A stretch of 58,715 nt of DNA from a bacterium D16-50 (GCA_003612485.1 RAZA01000029.1:1-58715); one strand, 5' to 3'; positions 33,567 through 43,625 are shown, counted from the stretch's first letter. Made by a program: numbers and translations. Notes: generated by a model not told the origin, from the letters alone.

Positions 33567-34043
33567 ATGGAAGTTAATACGTTTCTTGCGATTAAAGATA
33601 GACTGAATTATAATGACACAATTGATGAGCAAAGGAAATATGTTCTGCTGATCATTGAGATATTGAAAATAAATCAGGAAGTTATAAAGGAAGGACTTCC
33701 TGCATTAGAAAAACATATACAAGATGATAAGCTGCCTTTTTTGCTTAAAAAGGGATTAAGTCTTGTCCATTATGCAATGGAACCGCAAATGATTGAAACC
33801 ATCCTGCTAAATATAGCTATCGTGAACTGCATGGATGGATTAACTGCTTTGATTTGTTTGGATGGAGCACTTTCTATTCAAAAGATGTATTCACCGGATA
33901 TAACGAAGGAGTTGCTGTGTTCCTATTTGAGTCCGGATTTATCGGATGAATTGAACGAGGAAGCAGGAAAGCTGAAACTGGATGGTGGATCTCCGCTGAG
34001 TACGAAAGAATTGCAGAAATTATTGAATGGTGCAGAAAGGTAA
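33567..34043 (+). CDS. hypothetical helical protein
   Basis: 158 residues, AGGAGGAAC upstream. It is almost entirely helical with alternating hydrophobics (YVLLIIEILKINQEVIKEGL, MIETILLNIAIVNCMDGLTA). No signal peptide. The pattern resembles peripheral membrane or adaptor proteins more than a transporter. No family recognised. The following membrane-protein gene is in the same direction 60 bp downstream. Confidence 0.55.
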   Translation: MEVNTFLAIKDRLNYNDTIDEQRKYVLLIIEILKINQEVIKEGLPALEKHIQDDKLPFLLKKGLSLVHYAMEPQMIETILLNIAIVNCMDGLTALICLDGALSIQKMYSPDITKELLCSYLSPDLSDELNEEAGKLKLDGGSPLSTKELQKLLNGAER

Positions 34044-34103
34044 TGTTTTATTGATAACAGGGCAGGTCTGATTGTGAAAGGGTGTCTTGTGTAGGGATAA
34101 AGA

Positions 34104-34751
34104 ATGAAGAGATTTCTGAATAATATAAGAAGTGCAGAAAATCCAATACCTCTTAATAAGCAAATTATAAACACGATATGTATATTGTTTATTGGAATTA
34201 TTTTGGGAATTTTTTCAAAGTTTTTAGACACCATGCCGACAAATGAATTACCCTTTATCTTTGAATTTTTAGACATGAGAAATTTTTTGGGCCGTTTTGC
34301 CATATGGCTGCTGATTGCCTTGAGTATCTCTATTTATAGCAATTCGTCCATCAGTGCGTCAATCAATGTATTTGTATTTTTTGTGGGAATGGTTACAAGC
34401 TATTATTTGTATTCAAAATTTGTGGCAGGATTTTTTTCGAGAAGTTATGCAATGATCTGGGTTACTTTTACAGTTATTTCTCCCATATTGGCATTTATCT
34501 GTTGGTATGCAAGGGGAAAAAGCAAACTGGCGTTTATGCTATCAGCGACAATACTCGCCGTTTTGTTTAATACGACATTCGTTCATGTTGGCAGTTACTT
34601 TGAAATGCGTTCAATCTTAGAATTGATAACATTCCTTTTTGCAGTAGTGTTTTTGAAACGAAAGGCTATAAAGGATACAATGATTATGTTGGCATTAAGT
34701 GTTGGCATAGCGTTTGCTCTTGATTTTGTAGTACCATTTCATTTTGGATAA
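34104..34751 (+). CDS. integral membrane protein, about six segments
   Basis: 215 residues with hydrophobic segments near 22-42, 65-85, 88-108, 118-138, 145-170 and 190-212. No transport signature is visible. Basic loops (KRFLNNIRS, YARGKSK, KRKAIK) suggest the topology. It sits between the helical protein and a methyltransferase gene; role unknown. Confidence 0.65.
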   Translation: MKRFLNNIRSAENPIPLNKQIINTICILFIGIILGIFSKFLDTMPTNELPFIFEFLDMRNFLGRFAIWLLIALSISIYSNSSISASINVFVFFVGMVTSYYLYSKFVAGFFSRSYAMIWVTFTVISPILAFICWYARGKSKLAFMLSATILAVLFNTTFVHVGSYFEMRSILELITFLFAVVFLKRKAIKDTMIMLALSVGIAFALDFVVPFHFG

Positions 34752-34812
34752 GTAACTTTCCGTTTGTCAGACAGTTGTTTAAAGAAAAATTGAAGTTTAT
34801 AGGGGAAACGTA

Positions 34813-35433
34813 ATGACTAATCCATGGGAAGAAATATCATTATCTGATTATGAAAATCATATGAAATTAGATTCAGTTATGCAATTACAGAACCTGAACC
34901 AAATGATGAAAGATCAGTTCAGTGCTTATCCAGTAAGTTCTGTTATGGTTTTGGGGATTGCGGGTGGGAATGGCTTGGAACACATTGATAATAATAAATT
35001 TGAAAAAGTATATGGTGTTGATATTAACAGAGAATATCTGGCAGCGGTTACAAGAAGATATTCAGATATTTCAAATATATTGGAATGTATACAATTAAAT
35101 CTCATTGAAGAAGCAGATAAGCTTCCAAAAGCAGAATTATTGATTGCCAATTTGTTAATTGAATATATCGGATATGATTGTTTCCAAAAAGCAGTCAAAC
35201 AAGTGCAGCCCCAATATATCTCCTGTATTATTCAGATAAATATAAATGACAAATGGGTGTCCGATTCACCATATATTCATGTATTTGATGGTCTTGATGA
35301 AGTTCATCATCAAGTGGAGGAAGATTTATTGATTCAGACTTTGGACAATATTGGATATAAAAAAATTGCACAAATAGAAAGTTCGTTACCAAACGGAAAG
35401 AAGCTAGTCCAAATAGATTTTGCAGGGATGTAA
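34813..35433 (+). CDS. class I SAM-dependent methyltransferase-like protein
   Basis: 206 residues. SAM-binding motif I is VMVLGIAGGNGLEHI, followed by KVYGVDINREYLAAV (motif II acidic residue) and ELLIANLLIEYIGYDCFQKA. The remainder is beta-strand rich. The substrate is not indicated. It is AT-rich like the neighbours at 30.8-34.7 kb and lies upstream of the OmpR-type system. GGGGAAACG precedes the ATG. Confidence 0.75.
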   Translation: MTNPWEEISLSDYENHMKLDSVMQLQNLNQMMKDQFSAYPVSSVMVLGIAGGNGLEHIDNNKFEKVYGVDINREYLAAVTRRYSDISNILECIQLNLIEEADKLPKAELLIANLLIEYIGYDCFQKAVKQVQPQYISCIIQININDKWVSDSPYIHVFDGLDEVHHQVEEDLLIQTLDNIGYKKIAQIESSLPNGKKLVQIDFAGM

Positions 35434-35574
35434 TGGAGCAGGAAATTGAAAGGGATAAAACAAAAAATTTACTGATCAGATAACAGCACCTGTGTCGCTT
35501 ATACATGGGTGCTGTTTGCTATGATGCAGAACCGATGACTGGATATGCAGGGGAGATAGGAAAAAGTCGCAACT

Positions 35575-35602
35575 TTGACACATCTATTTGCTACAATAAA
35601 TA
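35575..35602 (+). promoter_or_regulatory. promoter of the OmpR-type two-component operon
   Basis: TTGACA (35575-35580), 16 bases, TAAATA, shortly before the regulator's ribosome site. Confidence 0.55.
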
Positions 35603-35618
35603 TATTGGAGGTTTTGGG

Positions 35619-36275
35619 ATGAATGTTTTGATTGTAGAAGATGATGAATCTATTGCAAATTTGATAAGGATAAATTTAACGGCTGAAGGGTATAAATGTG
35701 TCTGTGCCTATGATGGGAAGACAGGAGCGGATTATATTGAGAAAGGCGGCTTAGACCTGATTCTGCTGGACATCATGCTGCCGGAGATCGACGGTTATGA
35801 ACTGCTGGAGTATGTAAAGCCGATTGGAACACCTGTTATCTTCCTGACTGCCAAAAGCGGAATTGATGACCGCATTAAAGGGCTGAAAATGGGAGCTGAT
35901 GATTATATTGTCAAGCCATTCCAGATTGGGGAACTGATGGCCCGTGTGGAAGCCCTGCTCCGGAGATATGGCAAGATCAATAACAAACTTACCTTTGCGG
36001 ATGTGGAGGTAGACATGGTTTCCAGAACGGTCAGCAAGGGAGGAAAGCCGGTGGAACTGACAGTGAAGGAGTTTGACCTGCTGGTGGAGCTAATCCAGAA
36101 CAAAAACGCAGCATTGTACAGGGAAAAGCTGTATGAGAAGGTATGGGGTGAACCTTATGTGGGAGATACCCGTATACTGGATTCCCATATCCAGCGGCTT
36201 AGAAGAAAGCTGGATTGGGATAACTATATCAAGACCGTATTCAGGATCGGATATCGGCTGGAGGATGGGGAATGA
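35619..36275 (+). CDS. OmpR/PhoB-family response regulator
   Basis: 218 residues from ATG 35619 (TTGGAGG upstream). Receiver: MNVLIVEDDESIANLIR, phosphoacceptor D51 in LILLDIMLPEIDGYELL, ADDYIVKPFQIGELMARVEA. Winged-helix C-terminus: PVELTVKEFDLLVELIQNKN, VGDTRILDSHIQRLRRKL, FRIGYRLEDGE. It overlaps the kinase gene by 4 bp. With the kinase, accessory protein and ABC transporter downstream it forms a likely peptide- or antibiotic-stress module. Confidence 0.93.
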   Translation: MNVLIVEDDESIANLIRINLTAEGYKCVCAYDGKTGADYIEKGGLDLILLDIMLPEIDGYELLEYVKPIGTPVIFLTAKSGIDDRIKGLKMGADDYIVKPFQIGELMARVEALLRRYGKINNKLTFADVEVDMVSRTVSKGGKPVELTVKEFDLLVELIQNKNAALYREKLYEKVWGEPYVGDTRILDSHIQRLRRKLDWDNYIKTVFRIGYRLEDGE

Positions 36276-37666
36276 GGCTGTTTCATAAAATCTTTCTATG
36301 TTTTGTAGTCATATTCAGCATCACTTTCCAGGTGGCGGGATATTTGCTGATAAATCATACTTATGGAAATGCGATCAGCCAGGAAAAGAAACTTGCCATT
36401 CAGAATTTTCAATATAACAGGTATATCCTGCAGTCTATCCTGTATTCTGATCCGGAGTTCTTTTTTAAGGAAGAGACAGAGGTTGAAAATATCTCAAACA
36501 GTTTTTCAGTTCCAGTTGCGGTGTATGGAATAGATGGAAAATATTTCTTTTCCAATCTGGCGACACAGCCAGGGGAGCTTGACTTTGTTGAAGTTGACGA
36601 TAACAGGATATCTTTTCGCATTTACGAAAAAGACGGAAGAAATTATATTTTTGTATGTGATTATATAAGACAAGGTGAAAATGCAATGTATCTGATCACA
36701 CAAACAGACATTAGTTCAGTGATAGATACACAGAAAAATATGATTGATTATTTCCAGAAAATATATATCGTTATTTTATGCATCAGTTTCCCGATGATTT
36801 TTCTGCTGACAAATCTGATTACGACACCAATAAAGAAAGTAAGGAAAGCGACTAGGAGGATTGCAGGTGGAAGGTATACCGAAAGGATCAGCATAAAGGG
36901 AAAGGATGAGATCAGCGAACTGGCATACGATTTTAACCAGATGGCAGGACAGATAGAGGAAAAAATCGCGGAATTATCGGACGCTGCAAGGCAGAAGGAG
37001 GATTTTGCCGCGAATTTTGCCCATGAATTGAAAACACCGATGACATCCGTGATCGGGTATGCAGATATGCTTTACCAACGGAATCTTCCGAGAGAAGAAG
37101 TAAAGAGCGCTGCCGGATATATATTGAAAGAAGGAATGAGGCTGGAGTCTTTGTCTTTAAAGCTGATGGACTTATTTGTGCTGGACAAGCAGGAATTTAT
37201 TCTGGAGAAGATGTCTGTCAGGGAGATGTTTGAAAATCTGGAACAGGGCATAGAGCCTGTATGCAGGAAGCATGGTGCAATCCTGCATATGGAGATAGAG
37301 GACGGAATTATCCGGGTGGACTATGACCTTTTTAAGACAATGGTATTGAATCTGGCAGACAATGCTTTGAAGGCGGACTGTAGGGATGTCTGGGTAGAGG
37401 GGAAGCAGGATGGGAATATCTACCAGATCAGGATTAAAGATAATGGAAAAGGAATCCCCCCGGAGGAACTGGAGCGGATTACGGAGGCATTTTATATGGT
37501 GGATAAGTCCCGCTCCAGGAAACAGCATGGGGCAGGAATAGGAATGGCTTTGGTATCAAAGATTGTAGAGGTACATGGGGCGAAGATGGAGATTGAAAGT
37601 GATGGTAAAACGGGAACCCAGATTTACTTGAATTTCGTGGCAGGGGGAGAAGAAAATGATAAGTAA
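36272..37666 (+). CDS. sensor histidine kinase
   Basis: 464 residues. Membrane segment at about 8-28, outer sensor domain to about 165, second membrane segment (KIYIVILCISFPMIFLLTNL), HAMP (TTPIKKVRKATRRIAGGRYT), HisKA with H251 in FAANFAHELKTPMTSVIGYA, and HATPase with LNLADNALKA and DNGKGIPPEEL, GAGIGMALV. Partner of the OmpR-type regulator. It overlaps the next gene by 11 bp. Confidence 0.93.
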   Translation: MRLFHKIFLCFVVIFSITFQVAGYLLINHTYGNAISQEKKLAIQNFQYNRYILQSILYSDPEFFFKEETEVENISNSFSVPVAVYGIDGKYFFSNLATQPGELDFVEVDDNRISFRIYEKDGRNYIFVCDYIRQGENAMYLITQTDISSVIDTQKNMIDYFQKIYIVILCISFPMIFLLTNLITTPIKKVRKATRRIAGGRYTERISIKGKDEISELAYDFNQMAGQIEEKIAELSDAARQKEDFAANFAHELKTPMTSVIGYADMLYQRNLPREEVKSAAGYILKEGMRLESLSLKLMDLFVLDKQEFILEKMSVREMFENLEQGIEPVCRKHGAILHMEIEDGIIRVDYDLFKTMVLNLADNALKADCRDVWVEGKQDGNIYQIRIKDNGKGIPPEELERITEAFYMVDKSRSRKQHGAGIGMALVSKIVEVHGAKMEIESDGKTGTQIYLNFVAGGEENDK

Positions 37667-38444
37667 ATATAAGTATACCATTGTTTTACTGATATTCGCT
37701 GCTTTTTTTATTTTTGGCAGTATGGAAGTTATGGATTATATACTGCGGATCAGGGAAACACAACTGCTGACGGAGAGTGGCAGGGTAGAAATGGAATCAC
37801 CAGTCCGGACATGGGAGAGTTGGGAAAATGATAAAGAAGGTATGGTGAGTGAAGATATAGCAAGTGAAGGAAATGTTCTGAAAATCGAGCAAATAGAAGA
37901 TGCTATAAAGTGTTGGAATGAACGTAACAGTTCAATACTGCATGAACCGGTGGCAGGACAGGTTTCGATGGAAGAAGCTATTAAGGCCGGTGAAATGTGG
38001 CTGATTGAAATGGGTATAGGGGAAGAAAAAGATGCGGCAGCCTATACTATAAATGCGGAGCTGGGCGTAGGTGTGCAGACAGGAGAAGCCGGGGAGCAGT
38101 TAGAGGCATATCATAGTTTCTGGACAGTAAAGTATTCCAGTCAGTCCATAAGTGCAGTACTATACCTGAATGCCGTCACAGGAAAAGTATGGGGTGCGGA
38201 AATCGTGCTATATGAGGAGCAACCGGAAAAAACGCCTGATGACAGATTGCGGCTTTTTGTGGAACTTGCTGGTCTGCAGGTATCGGATGATGACTCTGTT
38301 GTAATTGATTCTGGAGAAACGAGAACCGAAATTGCAATAAAAGAAAGCCAATTATATGCACAGGAGCGCTCATATAGTATGGCAATCGGATTGGAAAATA
38401 GTTATAAACGTACTACTTATCAGTTACTGATAAAACAGGATTAA
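37656..38444 (+). CDS. membrane-anchored accessory protein, PepSY-like
   Basis: 262 residues. One N-terminal membrane segment (YTIVLLIFAAFFIFGSMEVM), then an acidic outer domain with SMEEAIKAGEMWLIEMGI and SAVLYLNAVTGKVWGAEIVL, the layout of PepSY-type proteins. The start overlaps the kinase gene and uses GGGGGAG. Probably modulates the kinase or binds an outside ligand (inference). Its architecture resembles the protein at 24779. Confidence 0.65.
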   Translation: MISKYKYTIVLLIFAAFFIFGSMEVMDYILRIRETQLLTESGRVEMESPVRTWESWENDKEGMVSEDIASEGNVLKIEQIEDAIKCWNERNSSILHEPVAGQVSMEEAIKAGEMWLIEMGIGEEKDAAAYTINAELGVGVQTGEAGEQLEAYHSFWTVKYSSQSISAVLYLNAVTGKVWGAEIVLYEEQPEKTPDDRLRLFVELAGLQVSDDDSVVIDSGETRTEIAIKESQLYAQERSYSMAIGLENSYKRTTYQLLIKQD

Positions 38445-38513
38445 AAATTTACAACTGTAACGCAACTATGTTGCAGTTTTAACACAACTTTACCGAAAGT
38501 AAGTCAAAACATT

Positions 38514-38550
38514 CAGGTAGAATATAAATATCCTATCTGGGTGTTTTTTT
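38514..38550 (+). terminator. terminator or attenuator before the ABC transporter
   Basis: CAGGTAG/CTATCTG stem (one wobble) followed by a seven-T run, 30 bases before the ATPase gene. Upstream, 38459-38490 has short repeats (GTAACGCAACT, TTAACACAACT) that could be regulator sites. Confidence 0.55.
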
Positions 38551-38579
38551 GATGGGAAATATAATGTGGAGGTAAAAAA

Positions 38580-39473
38580 ATGGAGTCAAGGATGGAATTG
38601 CAGGTAGAGCATCTATGCAAGTCCTATCGAAAAAAAGAAGCACTTAGGGATGTCAACTTTAAGCTGGAACAGGGAGTGTATGGACTTTTGGGTGAAAATG
38701 GCGCAGGGAAAAGCACACTCATGAGGATTCTTACCACGGTAGATTTTCCTACCAGCGGAAACATCTTGTACGGCGGAAAAAACATCACTGAGATGGATCA
38801 GGATTACCGCAATTTGATCGGATATATGCCACAGGATTACAGTGTATATCCCAGTTTCACAGCAACAGATTTTTTGTCTTATATGGGTACGCTGAAAGGA
38901 ATCCCTAATGACAAATTGAAAGTAAGAATCCCGGAAGTGCTGGAGTTTGTCAATCTTTTCGATGTTGCTTGCAAGAAAGTGAGGACTTTTTCCGGGGGTA
39001 TGAAAAGAAGGATTGGCATTGCACAGGCGATATTGAATGATCCTGAAATCCTGATATTGGATGAACCAACTGCAGGGCTTGATCCCAAAGAAAGGATTAG
39101 ATTTTCCAATATACTCAGTAACATGGCAAAAGAGAAAATAGTCCTGCTTTCAACGCATATCGTGTCAGATATAGAAGCTATTGCAAGTCGGTTGATTGTA
39201 ATTCGTAAGGGGGAGATTACTGAGACTGGCAATATAGATCAACTGGTAGAAAGAGTGACTGGTAAGGTATGGGAGGCAACCGTCGGGCAGGATATGTTGA
39301 ATACTGTAAGCACAGAGCGGGCAGTCATTCACATCAAACAAATGGGAAAGGATGTTCAGGTCCGCTTTGTGGGAGATCAAATTCCGAACATTGAGTGCCG
39401 GTCTGTAATGCCTACCTTGGAAGATTATTATATATATGTCAATGAAAAAACAAAAAGGAGTGGGATGATATGA
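38580..39473 (+). CDS. ABC transporter ATP-binding protein
   Basis: 297 residues. Walker A GENGAGKST at residues 38-46, Q-loop YMPQDYSVYPSFTA, signature FSGGMKRRIGIAQA, Walker B LILDEPTAGLD, H-loop LLSTHIVSDIEAIA. The C-terminal 80 residues are the regulatory extension common in ABC-2 exporters. GGAGG precedes the ATG. It overlaps the next gene by 4 bp; the transporter's two membrane subunits follow the small lipoprotein. Confidence 0.95.
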   Translation: MESRMELQVEHLCKSYRKKEALRDVNFKLEQGVYGLLGENGAGKSTLMRILTTVDFPTSGNILYGGKNITEMDQDYRNLIGYMPQDYSVYPSFTATDFLSYMGTLKGIPNDKLKVRIPEVLEFVNLFDVACKKVRTFSGGMKRRIGIAQAILNDPEILILDEPTAGLDPKERIRFSNILSNMAKEKIVLLSTHIVSDIEAIASRLIVIRKGEITETGNIDQLVERVTGKVWEATVGQDMLNTVSTERAVIHIKQMGKDVQVRFVGDQIPNIECRSVMPTLEDYYIYVNEKTKRSGMI

Positions 39474-40117
39474 GAAAAAATCAGGTAAAGTTAATGGTAG
39501 CGGGAATGCTTGTTATGGTACTTATGACAGGATGTGGTTCAAGTGATAATAATGCAGACAGCGGGTCAAACAGCATTATTTCTACAGATATGGAGGATGC
39601 CGGACATAATGCAGAAGAGCAGGAGAGCCTGGCAGATACCGAGACTGCGCAGATGGGAGAAAGCAGTCAGCCACAGTCTCAGTCCCAGGTTGCAGAGAGT
39701 ATCGAGGAGGAACTGGCCGCTTATCGGGCTGAAAGGGAAAAAGGAGTATCTTCTAGCGGAGGCTATACGATGGTGGAACTTCCGAATGAGGAGAACTATC
39801 AGTACGGTGTTGGTGACAGTAGCGGCTACACATCCAGATTTGACTCCAAGGAATTGAATGAGGCATTTAAAGTAGCGGGCACTTATGTTGAAGGTACGCT
39901 TAACCTGGAAAGCGAAGTATGGGTTTGCATCGATCCAAGGATGATCGCTATCTATGAAGATGAAGATAAAGGGGTTGCAAGTGGATATGATGCGGACAAT
40001 ATATTCCTTTGTGAATTTAACGATAATGGAAACTGGCAATATCTGATTCTTGTCAGGGAAGGAAAAGGTTCTGAATGGGAAGTGCTGCATCATGGCAGCA
40101 GTTACAAAACGGATTAG
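39470..40117 (+). CDS. lipoprotein of the ABC transporter operon
   Basis: 215 residues. Signal peptide with lipobox LMTGC (Cys22), then a long Ser/Glu/Gln-rich linker and a compact C-terminal domain (SRFDSKELNEAFKVAGTYVE, VWVCIDPRMIAIYEDEDKG). Lodged between ATPase and permease genes, it is likely an outer accessory of the exporter or an immunity-type binding protein. No family recognised. Confidence 0.7.
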   Translation: MRKNQVKLMVAGMLVMVLMTGCGSSDNNADSGSNSIISTDMEDAGHNAEEQESLADTETAQMGESSQPQSQSQVAESIEEELAAYRAEREKGVSSSGGYTMVELPNEENYQYGVGDSSGYTSRFDSKELNEAFKVAGTYVEGTLNLESEVWVCIDPRMIAIYEDEDKGVASGYDADNIFLCEFNDNGNWQYLILVREGKGSEWEVLHHGSSYKTD

Positions 40118-40135
40118 TGCGATGGGAGCGGTATA

Positions 40136-41350
40136 ATGAAAAAACAAATATGGATGGAATATCGAAAGCTATGGAATAAGATAGCTGGCGTGGCGGTCAT
40201 TGCCATGTGTGTTGTAGCAGTGCTACATCTTTTCGTATATTTAAACCTGCAGTATCGGTCAATAGACAGCCGGGGAGAAATTGTGGAGGGTTTAGCATCT
40301 TACAGGGCACTACGAGAAGCATCTAAAGAACTGGAGGGAGTCATGGACGGGGAGTATATACAGAACCTGATAACCAGTTACAATAGCAGCTTCGATAAGG
40401 CATACATGGCGGAACATAAAGGTTTCCTAGGTACAGGCGGCATGACAAAATATATGGTTCCTAATTATTTTATCAACTATGCTTATTTTGGGCCGTATAT
40501 GTCAAATGGAAATAATAAGGTAGGCTTGGATTACGATTTCCTGAAATCGGAGGAAAGGTTTTACGCAACTTATAAGGAAACAGTAAAAGAGCATTTAGAA
40601 GATGACAATATGTATACGAATATGTATTCAGATGAACAGCTCCTTGTCCTGAATAGGAAGGTAGATAATTTGAAAACACCTTTCTCTGTAGGATATTATC
40701 AAGGGCTGGCAAATCTTAGGTCATGGTATATTATGGATTACAGCCTGGTGTTTATAGTATTGGCATTTACAGTGGCGGGTTTGTTCTCAAAAGATAACAC
40801 TGGTTGTATTACAGAGTTGACGCTTTCCTCCAGATATGGGAGAAAGATGAATCTAGATGCACGGTGGATTGCCGGGAATCTGTTTGCCGTAAGTGTTTAT
40901 CTGATTTATTTGGGCATTCAGCTAATTGTGAACGGATTGATTGGCACTTTAGCCGGATGGAATATATCTGCACAAATGTTATGGTTTCACAGTCTGTATA
41001 ATATGACGATTGGGGATGGATTGCTGATCATGTTCGTTGGCGGGTTGTTGGGAGCACTTGTTGTTGGGAATTTAGTTATGCTGTTTTCAATAAAGCTAAA
41101 AAATGTAAAACTTGCAGCTGTCCTTGCCATCATAGCGGTATTGATAATCATGCGGACGAAAAATATGTACGGCGTGATTGAACTGGTCAGTCCGATGCAC
41201 TTCGAGAGCGACAACATGTTTCAGAAGTTTATGTTCATAGGGAATGTGGCAGTCCCTTATTTTGTAGTTGTTTTTGTTCTGACTGTGCTGTATGTAGCAA
41301 TCTTGTACATTGGTACAAGGCTGTCTTATAAAAAATATCATATAAACTGA
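40136..41350 (+). CDS. ABC-2-type membrane subunit 1
   Basis: 404 residues. First membrane segment near 17-37, then a ~160-residue outer loop, then five segments between about 205 and 395 (LVFIVLAFTVAGLFSKDNTG, LFAVSVYLIYLGIQLIVNGL, LGALVVGNLVMLFSIKL and others). This topology is typical of ABC-2 permeases in bacteriocin- and lantibiotic-type exporters. The next gene encodes a similar subunit, so the transporter is probably a heterodimer. Confidence 0.85.
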   Translation: MKKQIWMEYRKLWNKIAGVAVIAMCVVAVLHLFVYLNLQYRSIDSRGEIVEGLASYRALREASKELEGVMDGEYIQNLITSYNSSFDKAYMAEHKGFLGTGGMTKYMVPNYFINYAYFGPYMSNGNNKVGLDYDFLKSEERFYATYKETVKEHLEDDNMYTNMYSDEQLLVLNRKVDNLKTPFSVGYYQGLANLRSWYIMDYSLVFIVLAFTVAGLFSKDNTGCITELTLSSRYGRKMNLDARWIAGNLFAVSVYLIYLGIQLIVNGLIGTLAGWNISAQMLWFHSLYNMTIGDGLLIMFVGGLLGALVVGNLVMLFSIKLKNVKLAAVLAIIAVLIIMRTKNMYGVIELVSPMHFESDNMFQKFMFIGNVAVPYFVVVFVLTVLYVAILYIGTRLSYKKYHIN

Positions 41351-41363
41351 TGGTGGTGATGTG

Positions 41364-42524
41364 ATGAAAATTATGATATTAGAGTGCAAACGGATGGTGA
41401 ACAGGATAATTCTTTTGGGGTTTCTGGCATTTGTCCTTATTTTCTCCGTTTATGACAGCCAAAGGAATTTGGATAGATATAATGAGCGTGACGAACAGGG
41501 AATTGCAGTCACCTGGAGGGATAACCTGTCAGCAGCGAGAAACGCTTCCAAAGGGCTTTATCTGGATAAGGAGTGCATGGAAAACCTGCAGGAAGATGCT
41601 GACCTGTATGGTTATCTCAATAGCGAGAATATCATGGAACTGATATCCAGCAACTATGAGAGAAAACCCTTAGAGGAATTATCTGATAATGAGATGGAGC
41701 GCTTTTTTCAAATAAGGGCAGAGATAATTCATGAAAATCTCGTTCTGGATACCAAAGTAGGTTATACGGATGAAGAAATAGAGGATTTTATGGATAGGGC
41801 GGAATCACTGTCCACTTTATCTATGGAGTATGCGGAAGGGTGGAAAGCGTTAGCGGAAAAGATGGGGAACTTTGTGTTCCTAATTGTTATCATTATAGCG
41901 GTTCTGGTATTGCCGCTGTTTGGACGTGATCCGGCGGTGCAGATGGAAGAACTGGTACGCTCCAGTAGATACGGAAAGAGGCAGTTGGATACGGCAAGGA
42001 TTGTAGCAGCTTATTTGACAGCAACCGTTCTTTATGTATGCAGTATGGCGGTTTATTTTATCATCGTAATGCTTCCTTTTGGTTTTGACGGAGCGAGCCG
42101 GCCAATTCAGAGCAATGTAAGGACATTTTTTTCCCTTTACAATATTACCTACCTACAGCAATTTGTATGGAATTTCTTCAGAGGGTATGTAGTACTGATC
42201 TTCATGGTTAGTCTGACGCTAATCGTTACAATCCTTTTAAAGAATATTCTGGCTGGCGCTTCTGTTATAGCGATTTTTCTGGTGATGCTCGTGATTTTTA
42301 ATCAGGTATATCTCTATCCGGTAAACCATTGGTTCGCAAACTTCATGCCTGTGAGAATGACTAATTTCTGGCACTTTTATGTAGGAAATGAATTATATAG
42401 AATTTGTGGATTTAGCATTTCCTGTATGAGATGGAGCATTGTTATATCTTTGACTTTATCTGTGATTTTCTTGGTAAGTAGTTTTACTGTGCTATATGCT
42501 AATAGAAAGAAAGGCTTGATTTAA
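41364..42524 (+). CDS. ABC-2-type membrane subunit 2
   Basis: 386 residues from ATG 41364 (GGTGGTGAT upstream; GTG 41361 possible). Same plan as the preceding subunit: membrane segment at the N-terminus, outer loop, then segments such as FVFLIVIIIAVLVLPLFGRD and GYVVLIFMVSLTLIVTILL. The shared SSRYGKRQLDTARIVAA-type cytosolic loop resembles SSRYGRKMNLDARWIAG of subunit 1, showing the two are paralogues. Confidence 0.85.
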   Translation: MKIMILECKRMVNRIILLGFLAFVLIFSVYDSQRNLDRYNERDEQGIAVTWRDNLSAARNASKGLYLDKECMENLQEDADLYGYLNSENIMELISSNYERKPLEELSDNEMERFFQIRAEIIHENLVLDTKVGYTDEEIEDFMDRAESLSTLSMEYAEGWKALAEKMGNFVFLIVIIIAVLVLPLFGRDPAVQMEELVRSSRYGKRQLDTARIVAAYLTATVLYVCSMAVYFIIVMLPFGFDGASRPIQSNVRTFFSLYNITYLQQFVWNFFRGYVVLIFMVSLTLIVTILLKNILAGASVIAIFLVMLVIFNQVYLYPVNHWFANFMPVRMTNFWHFYVGNELYRICGFSISCMRWSIVISLTLSVIFLVSSFTVLYANRKKGLI

Positions 42525-42644
42525 GGGAAAAGATTGCATGAGCGTAAAGACTATCAGTTTTTATTGTTAGGATAGCCGTATGATGGTTACGAAGAAAAAA
42601 ATAGGGGTAAAAAACATGATTTAATTACTTGAGGGAGAAGCAGG

Positions 42645-43625
42645 ATGAGGAGTAATGATAGAAATATCAGGATGAAGGAAAGGCGGGTGGGATATAGGAA
42701 AAAAGGACAGACAGGAAACCGGCTGCTTCTCCTTGCAACGATGGCCGCTATTGTTGTACTTGTGTTCCATATCAGAGACATAAAGGCAGAACTGGAAGAA
42801 ATGCGGACTGCTCTGAATCGGATTGAAGTGCTGCAATATGGCAGAATCGAAACCTCAGTAAAAGCTGGGCCGCAAGAGGAGACGGATTATGTCAGCAGCA
42901 TTGCTATAATGAACGTGGAAAAGCCGGTACAGCGTACCTGGGCAGAAACGATCCAAAGACTGGAGGAATTAGGAAAAGAAAATCCGGACATTGCGGTAAT
43001 CTACAGGAACAGTTCACAATATCCGGAGGCTATGCTGACAGCCCTGGCAAATAATCCGGAGATGGAGGATTTTGTGGCGGGCTATCTGGACGGTAACGAA
43101 TACACGGCAGGAGGTCTGACAGAACTGGAAAAGGAGCAGGAATGTCCGCTGCTGCTTCAATGGGACCCACGATGGGGATATGAGCCTTATGGCGGGGACA
43201 GCTGTATCGGGCTTGCAGGATGCGGCCCCACCTGCCTGTCGATGATTTTGTATTACCTGACAAGGGATGAAACGCTCACGCCTAACAGGATAGCTGCCTA
43301 TTCCATGGAGAACGGCTACTATGTAAACGGAACAGGCACCGCATGGGGGCTGATGGAGGATTTTCCTGAAATGTATGGCATCAAAGCCGTAGAACCAAGA
43401 ATGACAGAACGTGCCGTAAAAGCGGCGCTGGATAAAGGTAAGATACTGGTATGTGCCATGGGGCAGGGTGATTTTACGGTGTCCGGCCATTTTATTGTCA
43501 TTTATGGCTATGATGACGGCGGGTTTTGGGTAAATGACCCGAACTGTGTGGCAAGGAGCAGGAGGGAGTGGACTTTTGAGGAAATAGAGGATCAGATTAA
43601 GAAAATCTGGGCTTATGAAAAGTAA
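42645..43625 (+). CDS. C39-like cysteine peptidase family protein, membrane anchored
   Basis: 326 residues. Basic N-terminus and one membrane segment (NRLLLLATMAAIVVLVFHIR), coiled linker, then a papain-like C39_2 domain: LLLQWDPRWGYEPYGGD, catalytic Cys193 in GLAGCGPTCLSM, His282 in SGHFIVIYGYDDGGFWVNDP. Such proteins act outside the cell; the substrate is unknown. The preceding gene is 120 bp away, the next 12 bp, so it is probably co-transcribed with the latter. Confidence 0.85.
   Translation: MRSNDRNIRMKERRVGYRKKGQTGNRLLLLATMAAIVVLVFHIRDIKAELEEMRTALNRIEVLQYGRIETSVKAGPQEETDYVSSIAIMNVEKPVQRTWAETIQRLEELGKENPDIAVIYRNSSQYPEAMLTALANNPEMEDFVAGYLDGNEYTAGGLTELEKEQECPLLLQWDPRWGYEPYGGDSCIGLAGCGPTCLSMILYYLTRDETLTPNRIAAYSMENGYYVNGTGTAWGLMEDFPEMYGIKAVEPRMTERAVKAALDKGKILVCAMGQGDFTVSGHFIVIYGYDDGGFWVNDPNCVARSRREWTFEEIEDQIKKIWAYEK

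Noticed and set aside
42645..43625. C39-like protein as a bacteriocin ABC exporter protease
   Set aside because: It has no ABC transporter domains and a single membrane anchor; it is a stand-alone papain-like protein.
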